Notes under the pieces: generated by a model
Databases searched by the model: none
What the model was told of the DNA's origin: nothing
What the model saw: only the letters and a program-made list of their open reading frames with translations
Assembly: GCA_903923345.1 (NCBI GenBank)
Contig: CAIXXI010000367.1
Location: forward strand, 1 to 14,117
DNA from: an uncultured Burkholderiales bacterium
Lineage (GTDB): Bacteria > Pseudomonadota > Gammaproteobacteria > Burkholderiales > Burkholderiaceae_E
Direction of reading: 5' to 3'
Length of the DNA stretch: 14,117 nt
Translations under genes and position numbers: made by a program
In this document: in pieces, positions 1-6,405 of the stretch
Numbering within the stretch: position 1 is the stretch's first letter
Layout of the letters: each line of letters begins with the position of its first letter

Positions 1-1
1 A

Positions 2-946
2 GAAAACCGCGGCCTCGAGTACATGTTCGTGATGATGAATGCCGCGCGATTTGCGGTCGGCATGCAGGGCGTGGCGGTGGCCGAGCGGGCCTATCAGAAG
101 GCGGTTCAGCATGCCCGTGATCGGGTCCAGAGCCGCGCAGTCGAGGGTTCGTCCGGTCCGGTGGCGATCATTCGGCATCCGGATGTGCGCCGCATGCTGA
201 TGACCATGCGCGCCCTCACAGAAGGCGCGCGCTCGCTGGGCTATGTGGCCGCGTCCGCTTTTGATGCCGCGCATGCTTCGGGCGATGCCGAGGTGCGCAA
301 GGCGAATCAGATTTTTTACGAATTCCTGGTGCCGATCGTAAAGGGCTTCTCGACCGAAATGAGCCTGGAGGTGACGTCGCTGGGTGTGCAGGTCCATGGC
401 GGCATGGGCTTCATCGAAGAAACCGGCGCAGCGCAGTACTACCGCGATGCCCGCATCCTCACGATCTATGAAGGCACCACCGCCATTCAGGCCAACGACC
501 TGATCGGTCGCAAGACCGTGCGCGACGGTGGGCAAACCGCAAAGGGCGTGCTGGCACGGGTTCGCGAAACCCTTGCCCAGATCCCGCAGGACGGTGGCGA
601 TCTGTCCTCGATCGGCGAGCAGCTGGAGCAGGGCGCCGATGCGCTCGAAGCGGCCATTGACCATCTGGTTGCCCAGGGCAAGGGCGATGCACGGGCTGTT
701 TATGCCGGCAGCGTGCCGTATCTGATGTTGTGCGGCACGGTGCTGGCCGGCTGGCAGATGGCGCGTGCCGCACTGCGCGCTCGCACCCTGCTCGAGGCCG
801 GCGACCCCGATTCAGCCTTCCTGAAAGCCAAGATCGGCACGGCCCGCTTCTATGCAGACCATGTGCTCAGCCGGGCGGCAGGCTTGCGCACCGCGATCGT
901 CGAAGGGGCTGCGGGGACGCTGGCGCTCGACGAAGCCATGTTCTGA
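2..946 (+). CDS. acyl-CoA dehydrogenase, C-terminal half (5' end outside the window)
   Basis: This is the C-terminal part, about 314 residues, of an FAD-dependent acyl-CoA dehydrogenase, a cytosolic enzyme that makes the alpha,beta double bond in acyl-CoA thioesters. The frame is already open at the window edge and reads ENRGLEYMFVMMNAAR, a conserved internal stretch of the family, so the ATG at 23 is not the start. The helical C-terminal ACAD domain follows, with VHGGMGFIEETGAAQYYRD and then IYEGTT. The Glu of that motif (codon 470-472) is the catalytic base position of MCAD-type enzymes. About 150 residues follow this motif, which fits the larger subgroup of roughly 590-600 residues carrying an extra C-terminal acyl-CoA dehydrogenase-like domain (PF12806 type). 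Substrate chain length cannot be read from this part. The gene ends 64 bp before rpsP, and rpsP appears to have its own promoter, so the two are probably separate units. Confidence 0.95.
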   Translation, partial: ENRGLEYMFVMMNAARFAVGMQGVAVAERAYQKAVQHARDRVQSRAVEGSSGPVAIIRHPDVRRMLMTMRALTEGARSLGYVAASAFDAAHASGDAEVRKANQIFYEFLVPIVKGFSTEMSLEVTSLGVQVHGGMGFIEETGAAQYYRDARILTIYEGTTAIQANDLIGRKTVRDGGQTAKGVLARVRETLAQIPQDGGDLSSIGEQLEQGADALEAAIDHLVAQGKGDARAVYAGSVPYLMLCGTVLAGWQMARAALRARTLLEAGDPDSAFLKAKIGTARFYADHVLSRAAGLRTAIVEGAAGTLALDEAMF

Positions 947-976
947 TTGCCCGATCCGTCTTCAAACCGTTATACT
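947..976 (+). promoter_or_regulatory. candidate sigma-70 promoter for the rpsP operon
   Basis: TTGCCC at 947-952 (4 of 6 matches to TTGACA) and TATACT at 971-976 (5 of 6 to TATAAT) are separated by 18 bp. They lie in the short gap between the acyl-CoA dehydrogenase stop and rpsP. Initiation about 7 bp after the -10 would give a leader of roughly 28 nt. It is the best hexamer pair I found in the window. This is sequence inspection only; no start site is known. Confidence 0.6.
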
Positions 977-1010
977 CGCGGGTTTCCCGAAAAGCTTTCT
1001 AGGAAGACCC

Positions 1011-1283
1011 ATGGTCGTTCTTCGCCTGTCCCGCGGTGGTGCCAAGGCCCGCCCGTTTTTTAATATCGTGGCCACTGACAGCCGCAACCGCCGCGATGGC
1101 CGTTTCATCGAGCGTCTGGGCTTTTACAACCCGATCGCGGCTGAAGGTGCACAGGACGCACTGCGGGTGTCGCTCGAGCGCGTCGAGTACTGGACCCAAA
1201 ACGGTGCCCAGGTCTCGCCGACCGTGCGTCGCCTGATCAAGGAATTCGCCGACAAGCAGAAGGCAGCCAACCCGGCAGCCTGA
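1011..1283 (+). CDS. rpsP: 30S ribosomal protein S16
   Basis: Ribosomal protein bS16, an early-binding protein of the 30S body that contacts 16S rRNA and is needed for 30S assembly. The 90-residue product has the normal length and the family N-terminus MVVLRLSRGGAKARPFF. It also has the conserved stretches VATDSRNRRDGRFIERLGFYNP and ERVEYW, and an alanine/lysine-rich tail. The ATG at 1011 was chosen because the family begins exactly there and AGGA (1001-1004) lies 6 nt upstream; the open frame further upstream runs into the preceding gene. It is the first gene of the rpsP-rimM-trmD-rplS operon, an order conserved in most proteobacteria. Its Shine-Dalgarno is clearly better than those of rimM and trmD. 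Confidence 0.98.
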   Translation: MVVLRLSRGGAKARPFFNIVATDSRNRRDGRFIERLGFYNPIAAEGAQDALRVSLERVEYWTQNGAQVSPTVRRLIKEFADKQKAANPAA

Positions 1284-1295
1284 CCGCGTCGGTCA
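1281..1295 (+). repeat. perfect hairpin over the rpsP stop codon
   Basis: TGACCG (1281-1286) and CGGTCA (1290-1295) form a perfect 6-bp stem with loop CGT. The rpsP stop codon TGA is the first half of the 5' arm. No T run follows, so it is not an intrinsic terminator. It could be a weak 3'-end barrier or chance; a 6-bp inverted repeat is not rare in GC-rich DNA. Confidence 0.35.
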
Positions 1296-1329
1296 AGACC
1301 CCTCGCAAGACCCCACTCGCGGCACACCC

Positions 1330-1863
1330 ATGGCCCCACCCGACCCGAACCGGGTCATCCCGCTGGGGCGGGTGATTGATGCCTGGGGTGTCCGGGGCTG
1401 GGTCAAGGTTGAGCCCTATGCCGGCGCCTCCGACACCACCCTGACCCGCGCCCCGAAGTGGCACATGGCCCGGCCTTCATCGCCGGCCCATGCTTCCATC
1501 GACACCTGGCTGCAGATTGAGCGCGCCCGACGCCACAGTGCGGGGGTTGTCGCCAAGCCGGTCGGCTGCGAAGACAGAGCGGCTGCCGAGGCGCTCAAGG
1601 GCACCGAGGTGGGTGTGCGGCGCAGCGATTTTCCGCCGCCGCGAGCCGGCGAGGTCTACTGGGTCGATCTGCTGGGCTGTGCGGTGTTCAACACCGAGGG
1701 CGTTTCCCTCGGCTCGGTGACCGGCATGGATGACCATGGTGCCCATCCCATCCTGCACACCGACGCCGGCATGCTGATCCCCTACGTCGATGCCTATGTG
1801 GTCGATGCGCTGCCCGAGGAGGGTCGCATCGTGGTCGACTGGCAGGCCGACTGGTCTAACTGA
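1330..1863 (+). CDS. rimM: ribosome maturation factor RimM
   Basis: RimM, the 16S rRNA-processing and 30S-head maturation factor that binds ribosomal protein S19. The product has 177 residues, a usual length. The N-terminal RimM barrel starts with IPLGRVIDAWGVRGWVKVEPY at about residues 10-30. The C-terminal PRC-barrel starts near GEVYWVDLLGCAV (about 107-119) and includes IPYVDAYVVDALPE before a terminal DWQADW. The ATG at 1330 gives the family-typical short leader before the first motif. It lies 46 nt after rpsP and has no recognisable Shine-Dalgarno (CGGCACACCC precedes it), in line with the low RimM synthesis relative to S16 known from the E. coli operon. trmD follows 6 nt after the stop. 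Confidence 0.97.
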   Translation: MAPPDPNRVIPLGRVIDAWGVRGWVKVEPYAGASDTTLTRAPKWHMARPSSPAHASIDTWLQIERARRHSAGVVAKPVGCEDRAAAEALKGTEVGVRRSDFPPPRAGEVYWVDLLGCAVFNTEGVSLGSVTGMDDHGAHPILHTDAGMLIPYVDAYVVDALPEEGRIVVDWQADWSN

Positions 1864-1869
1864 GCCCCG

Positions 1870-2619
1870 ATGGACTTCGAAGTCCTCACCCTGTTTCCCG
1901 GCATGGTCGAGCAGGCGGCACGCTTCGGTGTGATCGGCCGTGCCCTTGAGCGCGACATCTGGCGGCTGCGCTGCTGGAATCCGCGAGATCAGGCCACCGA
2001 CGCCTACCGCAGGGTCGATGACCGACCGTTCGGCGGCGGCCCCGGCATGGTCATGCTGGCCGAGCCCCTGGCGGCCAGCCTGCGTGCCCTGCGGGCCCAG
2101 CGAATCAGCGAGGCCCGAGCGCCGGCTCGCGTCATCCACCTCTCGCCGCGCGGCGCACCGCTTAACCAGGGCCGGGTGGCTCAATTGGCCGCCGAGCCGG
2201 CGCTGGTGCTGCTGTGTGGCCGATACGAAGCGATCGATCAGCGGCTGCTGGACGCCGAGGTCGATGAAGACATTTCGGTGGGCGATTTCGTGCTGTCGGG
2301 TGGCGAACTCCCCGCCCTGTCTCTCATCGACGCCGTGGTGCGCCTGCTGCCCGGCGTGATGAACGATGCCGGCTCGCCCTTGCACGACTCGTTTTCGGAC
2401 GGCCTGCTCGAAGGGCCGCACTACACCCGACCGGAGCTGTATGGGCAGGTGCCGGTGCCCGAGGTGCTGATGAGCGGCCATCACGCGCGGATCGAACGCT
2501 GGCGTCGCGAGGAGTCGCTGCGGATCACCGCCCATCGCCGCCCGGACCTGATCGAACAGGCCCGGGGTGCAGGCCGCCTTTCTGCCCAGGATGAAGCTTT
2601 TCTGAAAAAACTGGGTTAG
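1870..2619 (+). CDS. trmD: tRNA (guanine-N1)-methyltransferase TrmD
   Basis: TrmD uses S-adenosylmethionine to methylate N1 of G37 next to the anticodon of certain tRNAs, which prevents +1 frameshifting; it acts as a homodimer. The 249-residue product shows the N-terminus MDFEVLTLFPGMVE and the loop RRVDDRPFGGGPGMVM. The trefoil-knot SAM site follows as LLCGRYEAIDQR and DISVGDFVLSGGELPAL. The segment DSFSDGLLEGPHYTRPE covers the catalytic Asp region of the family, and MSGHHARIERWRREESL is in the C-terminal tRNA-binding domain. The start lies only 6 nt after the rimM stop with no Shine-Dalgarno, which suggests translational coupling. The stop overlaps a possible -10 element for rplS. Confidence 0.98.
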   Translation: MDFEVLTLFPGMVEQAARFGVIGRALERDIWRLRCWNPRDQATDAYRRVDDRPFGGGPGMVMLAEPLAASLRALRAQRISEARAPARVIHLSPRGAPLNQGRVAQLAAEPALVLLCGRYEAIDQRLLDAEVDEDISVGDFVLSGGELPALSLIDAVVRLLPGVMNDAGSPLHDSFSDGLLEGPHYTRPELYGQVPVPEVLMSGHHARIERWRREESLRITAHRRPDLIEQARGAGRLSAQDEAFLKKLG

Positions 2620-2622
2620 AAT
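2617..2622 (+). promoter_or_regulatory. possible -10 element of an internal rplS promoter
   Basis: TAGAAT (5 of 6 matches to TATAAT) overlaps the trmD stop codon and stands before a 176-nt gap leading to rplS. I see no convincing -35: the bases 17 bp upstream are AAGCTT. The case therefore rests on one hexamer and on the unusually long gap inside a conserved operon. Confidence 0.3.
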
Positions 2623-2706
2623 GGCAGGCTTTGCTGCATCTTTGCGGCCCGCATCTGGGCCAAGCAGCAATCACCATCCTCTGCCCGGGCATGGGCCGAC
2701 ACCAGT

Positions 2707-2734
2707 GGCTGCACGCATTCATGCGCAGCCTTTT
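2707..2734 (+). terminator. terminator- or attenuator-like hairpin in the trmD-rplS gap
   Basis: GGCTGC (2707-2712) pairs perfectly with GCAGCC (2725-2730). Inside, GCA (2715-2717) pairs with TGC (2722-2724) across a 2-nt bulge (AC), leaving loop TTCA. The 3' arm is followed directly by TTTT (2731-2734) and then G. A GC-rich stem plus a short T run is the form of a weak intrinsic terminator. Its place, upstream of an essential ribosomal protein gene, suggests partial termination or attenuation rather than a full stop. A second small inverted repeat, GGCCC/GGGCC, lies at 2646-2661. No folding program was run. Confidence 0.4.
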
Positions 2735-2789
2735 GCGGTGAAGTCGGCCACAACAGCGTCCCACAACAATCCGGCGCACGATGGTCTAT

Positions 2790-2793
2790 GGAG
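2790..2793 (+). promoter_or_regulatory. Shine-Dalgarno deciding the rplS start
   Basis: GGAG lies 5 nt before the ATG at 2799. An in-frame ATG at 2781 would add six residues (MVYGAL) absent from L19 proteins and has no such site in front of it, so 2799 is the better start. Confidence 0.75.
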
Positions 2794-2798
2794 CTCTC

Positions 2799-3185
2799 AT
2801 GGATCTGATCAAGACTCTCGAGCAGGAAGAGATTGCCCGTCTGGGCCGCACGATTCCTGATTTCGCCCCCGGTGACACCGTGGTGGTCAACGTCAACGTC
2901 GTTGAAGGCACACGCAAGCGCGTGCAGGCCTACGAGGGCGTCGTGATTGCCAAGCGCAATCGCGGCCTGAACTCGTCGTTCATCGTTCGCAAGATTTCGT
3001 CGGGCGAAGGCGTGGAGCGGACTTTCCAGCTGTACTCGCCGCTGCTGGCCTCGATCGAGGTCAAGCGCCGTGGTGACGTGCGTCGCGCCAAGCTGTACTA
3101 CCTGCGCGAGCGCTCGGGCAAATCGGCCCGAATCAAGGAAAAGCTGCCCGGTCGCGCACCGGCGCCTGCCGCCACCGCGAAGTGA
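2799..3185 (+). CDS. rplS: 50S ribosomal protein L19
   Basis: Ribosomal protein bL19, which sits at the 30S-50S interface. The 128-residue product starts MDLIKTLEQEEIARL and continues with the family core: FAPGDTVVVNVNVVEGTRKR, QAYEGVVIAKRNRGLNSSF, VRKISSGEGVERTFQLYSP and VKRRGDVRRAKLYYLRER. A basic, alanine/proline-rich tail follows. The start at 2799 is set by the family N-terminus and the GGAG at 2790. It is the last member of the conserved S16-RimM-TrmD-L19 group, but the gap before it (179 nt) is much longer than the others and holds a hairpin and a possible promoter. The next gene begins at the GTG overlapping its stop codon. Confidence 0.98.
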   Translation: MDLIKTLEQEEIARLGRTIPDFAPGDTVVVNVNVVEGTRKRVQAYEGVVIAKRNRGLNSSFIVRKISSGEGVERTFQLYSPLLASIEVKRRGDVRRAKLYYLRERSGKSARIKEKLPGRAPAPAATAK

Positions 3186-3889
3186 CCCGCGCGGTGTCCG
3201 CGCCGCGCCGATCCATCTCCGATCCCCGTCGGGCGCCGATCGATCAGTCTGCTCATGGCCTGGTGCCAGTACGCCCCGAGCGTCTGGTGCCACATGCCCT
3301 GAGGGACCGGTTCAGGCATCCGCCCGACTGGACACCCGAATTCATCGACGACCGCTGGCGTCTCGGTGGTGATCCCCTGCGGCCGGCGGCCGTGCTGGTG
3401 CCACTGGTCATGCGCGAAGCCGGCGTGTCGGTGCTGCTCACCGAGCGCACCGCGCACCTGAGTTCGCATGCCGGGCAGGTCGCCTTTCCGGGTGGCCGGA
3501 CTGAACAGAGCGATGCTTCACCGGTTGCCACGGCGCTGCGCGAAACCGAGGAAGAAATCGGCCTGTCGCGCGTGCATATCGAAGTGCTGGGGCAGATGCC
3601 GCAGTACATCACCGGGACGGCGTTCTCAGTAACCCCGGTGGTCGGTCTGGTCGAGTCCGACCATCGCCTGACCCTCGATGCCAATGAAGTCGCCGAATCC
3701 TTCGAGGTGCCGCTTAGCTTCCTGATGGATCCGGCCAATCATCAGCGCCGCCTGTATCGATGGGAAGACGGCGCCGAGCGCAGCTTTTTCGCGATGCCCT
3801 GGCAACGCCCCGATGACGGGCGGGAGCACTTCATCTGGGGGGTGACCGCCGCCATGCTGCGCAATCTCTACCGCTTCCTGTCCGCCTGA
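3182..3889 (+). CDS. NUDIX hydrolase, CoA pyrophosphatase (NudL) type
   Basis: Probable metal-dependent NUDIX pyrophosphatase of the NudL/YeaB family, whose studied members split CoA and its derivatives into phosphopantetheine and 3',5'-ADP. The 235-residue product carries the family CoA signature as LLTERTAHLSSHAGQVAFPGG (residues 85-105, with GG at 104-105). The NUDIX-box core RETEEEIGL follows at 120-128, with the catalytic acidic residues intact. As is usual for this family, the spacing between the Gly and the second part differs from the classical box. The chosen start is a GTG at 3182 overlapping the rplS stop codon (GTGA), with no Shine-Dalgarno, which points to coupled translation. 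Starts further in, such as the GTG at 3194, cannot be excluded. Substrate specificity is inferred from the family. Confidence 0.9.
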   Translation: MTRAVSAPRRSISDPRRAPIDQSAHGLVPVRPERLVPHALRDRFRHPPDWTPEFIDDRWRLGGDPLRPAAVLVPLVMREAGVSVLLTERTAHLSSHAGQVAFPGGRTEQSDASPVATALRETEEEIGLSRVHIEVLGQMPQYITGTAFSVTPVVGLVESDHRLTLDANEVAESFEVPLSFLMDPANHQRRLYRWEDGAERSFFAMPWQRPDDGREHFIWGVTAAMLRNLYRFLSA

Positions 3890-3925
3890 TCGGACTGACG
3901 CTTCTCGCCCCGGCATAATCGGCCC

Positions 3926-5044
3926 ATGGGTTTCATCGCACTCATCCTTTCGCTGCTGATCGAGCAGGTCCGGCCGCTGTCGCGCGACAACCCGGTGCAT
4001 CGCGGTGGCGCCTTCATTGCCGATTCGATTGCCGCATCCACCGATGCCGGGCGCTTGCGTCACGGCGCGCTCGGATGGGGCATTGCGGTGGGTACCGCTG
4101 TGGTCGGGGTCGTGGTTGCACAGTGGCTGCTTGCATGGATCCATCCGGCGCTGGTCCTCGTGCTGCATGTGGCGGTGCTCTATTTCACCCTCGGATTTCG
4201 CCAGTTCAGCCATGCCTTCACCGAGATCCAGCTGGCACTGGCTGCAAACGATCCGCAAGGCGCGCGCCAGTCGCTGCAGCGCTGGATGAGGCTGCGCGAT
4301 CCAAGTTTCGATGCCAGCGATCTGTCGGTTGCCGAGTTGTGCCGGGTGGCGATCGCCCAGGCGCTGATCGGTGCACACCGCTATGTCTTCGGCCCGCTGT
4401 TCTGGTACATGCTGCTGCCCGGCGTGATCGGCCCGGTGCTGTATCGCAGCGCCCAGTTTCTGTCAGAACGCTGGGCCGCCGGTGGCCATGCCCCGATCCG
4501 CCCGAAAGCCAGTGTCACCACAGCACCCGCCGAGCCGCCTGCTCCGGCGGATGTGAACCCTCCGCCGCTGGCGCAGGTCGATCCCCGCGCCGCCGAAGCA
4601 CAAACCGCAGCCGCCGAAGGGGTTGAACCCTACGGCTGGTTTGCGGCGCGAGCCTATCGCCTGCTGGACTGGCTGCCCGCACGGCTGGCTGCGGCCGGAT
4701 TTTCGGTGGTCGGCAATTTCGAGGATGCGATCTACTGCTGGCGGGCTGCGGCCACGGTCAAAGGCGGTGACGAGCAACGCCGCATCCTGCTGATGGCCGG
4801 CGGTGGCGCGCTCGGTATCAGGGTGGCCGACCCCAAGCTCGATGCCGAAGTCCGCTCAGGGGATGCGGCTGCGCAGGAAACCGATCAGGACCCGCCCGGC
4901 CCCGCGGCCAGCGGCTTTGACTGGAACGGCGTTGAGCCGGATGCCAGTGGCCTGCGCAGTGCGGTGGGGCTGGTCTGGCGTTCGGTGGTCTTGTGGATCC
5001 TGCTGTTTGCGATGCTCACCATCGCCAACTGGCTGGGGCGCTGA
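3926..5044 (+). CDS. CobD/CbiB-family membrane protein of unknown function
   Basis: A 372-residue membrane protein resembling CobD/CbiB (adenosylcobinamide-phosphate synthase) and the related AmpE proteins. The first 15 residues are hydrophobic. A hydrophobic block spans about residues 48-95, and a further block (FGPLFWYMLLPGVIGPVLY) lies near 155-175. A Pro/Ala-rich, probably disordered stretch lies near 190-230. Then comes the conserved-looking RLLDWLPARLAAAGFSVVGNFEDAIYCWR region, and the last 20 residues form a membrane segment. NFEDAIYCWR is a CbiB-like signature. No cobalamin gene is near, and the neighbours are translation genes, so a role in corrinoid synthesis is doubtful; such proteins are usually annotated only as CobD/CbiB family. 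It follows the NUDIX gene by 36 bp. A lone CATAAT (3914-3919) before the ATG has no matching -35. The stop abuts the convergent rsgA stop exactly. Confidence 0.85.
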   Translation: MGFIALILSLLIEQVRPLSRDNPVHRGGAFIADSIAASTDAGRLRHGALGWGIAVGTAVVGVVVAQWLLAWIHPALVLVLHVAVLYFTLGFRQFSHAFTEIQLALAANDPQGARQSLQRWMRLRDPSFDASDLSVAELCRVAIAQALIGAHRYVFGPLFWYMLLPGVIGPVLYRSAQFLSERWAAGGHAPIRPKASVTTAPAEPPAPADVNPPPLAQVDPRAAEAQTAAAEGVEPYGWFAARAYRLLDWLPARLAAAGFSVVGNFEDAIYCWRAAATVKGGDEQRRILLMAGGGALGIRVADPKLDAEVRSGDAAAQETDQDPPGPAASGFDWNGVEPDASGLRSAVGLVWRSVVLWILLFAMLTIANWLGR

Positions 5045-5977
5045 TCAGCTCCGTTCCGATTCGTCGCGCAGTTGCTGGTACAGGGTATGGCGGCGCACAT
5101 CGATGCGACCCTCATCCAGGGCCGTGCGGATGGCGCAATGCGGCTCATGGCGATGACTGCAGTTGTGATACCGGCAATGCCCCAGCAGTGGCGCGAATTC
5201 GCGCAGGCCATGCTCGATTTCACTGACTGACAAATGGGCCAGACCGAAGACCTGAAAGCCGGGTGAGTCGATCAGCCAGCCGCCGTGCTCGAGCTCAAAG
5301 GCCCGGGTGAAGGTGGTGGTGTGCCGCCCCGTCTGAAGTGCCTGCGAGATCTCCTGGGTGCGCAGGTCGGCACCGGGTACCAGCAGGTTGACCAAGGTCG
5401 ATTTGCCCATGCCGCTTTGCCCCAGCAGCAGCGTCGATTTCGCAGCCAGAATCGGCATCAGTCTGTCGAGTGCGGCCTGCGGATGCGCCTTGCTGGCGAG
5501 TCGGATCACCGGATAACCGAGCGACTCATAGACGGCGAGCCGAGCTTCGATGCCCTCCATCGCCCCGGGAATGTCAGCTTTGGTTGCCAGAAGCAGGCAG
5601 TCGATGCCCTCGCGCTCGGCAGCAATCAGCACCCGCAGCAGCAATTCTTCTGAAAACAGCGGCTCGCCGCTGATCACCACCGCGGCCTGATCCAGGTTGG
5701 CGGCCAGGGCCTTGGAGCGGTGCGCATCGCTGCGGCGAAGCAGGTTGCTTCGGGGCAGCACACGCTCGATCACCGCCTGCCCCGATCCGAGCCCCAGCCA
5801 ATCGACCCGATCGCCTGCGACCACATCGGCATGGCGCCCGCGGGTGACCGCGCTCAGTTCGGTGCCCGCATCGCTGCGCAGCCAGAATTGCCGGCCATAG
5901 GAGGCGAGCACGGTGGCCTGCTGAACCCCGCCATCGACATCTTTCTCCGGACGTGCGCCAGTCTCAGGCACGCTCAT
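5045..5977 (-). CDS. rsgA: ribosome small-subunit-dependent GTPase A
   Basis: RsgA (YjeQ/YloQ), a circularly permuted GTPase that checks late 30S assembly and releases RbfA. The 310-residue product has an N-terminal OB-fold (about residues 20-90). The G motifs come in permuted order: G4 TKAD at 132-135 (a T in place of the usual N), G1 GQSGMGKST at 186-194, the G2 region TGRHTTT at 216-222 and G3 DSPG at 237-240. The C-terminal zinc site is complete: C268, C273, H275 and C281 with C-x4-C-x-H-x5-C spacing. The start codon overlaps the stop of the upstream pterin dehydratase by 4 nt (ATGA), so translation is probably coupled. It shares a function with RimM, encoded on the other strand close by. 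Confidence 0.97.
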   Translation of the reverse strand: MSVPETGARPEKDVDGGVQQATVLASYGRQFWLRSDAGTELSAVTRGRHADVVAGDRVDWLGLGSGQAVIERVLPRSNLLRRSDAHRSKALAANLDQAAVVISGEPLFSEELLLRVLIAAEREGIDCLLLATKADIPGAMEGIEARLAVYESLGYPVIRLASKAHPQAALDRLMPILAAKSTLLLGQSGMGKSTLVNLLVPGADLRTQEISQALQTGRHTTTFTRAFELEHGGWLIDSPGFQVFGLAHLSVSEIEHGLREFAPLLGHCRYHNCSHRHEPHCAIRTALDEGRIDVRRHTLYQQLRDESERS

Positions 5978-6372
5978 GCTAAAGGCCGCGGCCCGAGCCC
6001 GAGGTCGGGCTGCGCGCAGGCATCTGGCTGCGTGTGCACCAGTGCCTCGACCCGTGCCGCACAGATGAAATCATTCACGGTAATGCCGCCAGCCGAGTGG
6101 GTTGCCCAGCGCACTTCGCAGCGCGAGTATGAAATCAGCAGGTCAGGATGGTGGTCCTGGTCATGGGCGATCCAGCCCAGCGCGTTCACGAAGGCCAGGG
6201 TGGTCAACCAGTCGGGAAATTCGAAGCGCGCCACCAGCATGCCGTCGCGCTCCGCCCAGCGCGGCAGCACGGTGCATTGAGCCTGCACCTCGCTGGATTC
6301 CATTCGCTGGCTTGCGTTCAATGGCTCGCATCGGCGCGAACCGAGCGACTGAGCCGACAGGACCTCATGCAT
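5974..6372 (-). CDS. 4a-hydroxytetrahydrobiopterin dehydratase (pterin carbinolamine dehydratase)
   Basis: PCD/DCoH-family protein of 132 residues; the enzyme dehydrates 4a-hydroxytetrahydropterin to quinonoid dihydropterin, recycling the cofactor of aromatic amino-acid hydroxylases. The family signature is present in full: H70-x3-H74-H75-P76, Y82, H92 and D101, within WIAHDQDHHPDLLISYSR and THSAGGITVNDF. The start at 6372 is supported by AAAGG about 7 nt upstream and by an N-terminus (SRRCEPL) that I recall from Burkholderiales homologues. It sits 33 nt after the M48 peptidase gene and overlaps rsgA by 4 nt. No phenylalanine hydroxylase gene is in the window, so the pterin partner is unknown; phhB is a common name, but its role here is not proven by context. 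Confidence 0.92.
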   Translation of the reverse strand: MHEVLSAQSLGSRRCEPLNASQRMESSEVQAQCTVLPRWAERDGMLVARFEFPDWLTTLAFVNALGWIAHDQDHHPDLLISYSRCEVRWATHSAGGITVNDFICAARVEALVHTQPDACAQPDLGLGPRPLA

Positions 6373-6405
6373 GGCGTGACCTTTCAGGGATCCGATGCCA
6401 GGCCC

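Noticed and set aside
1477..2670. A 397-codon open frame on the minus strand
   Set aside because: It is antisense to rimM and trmD, both of which are certain. The product shows no family motif and it has no credible start signal.
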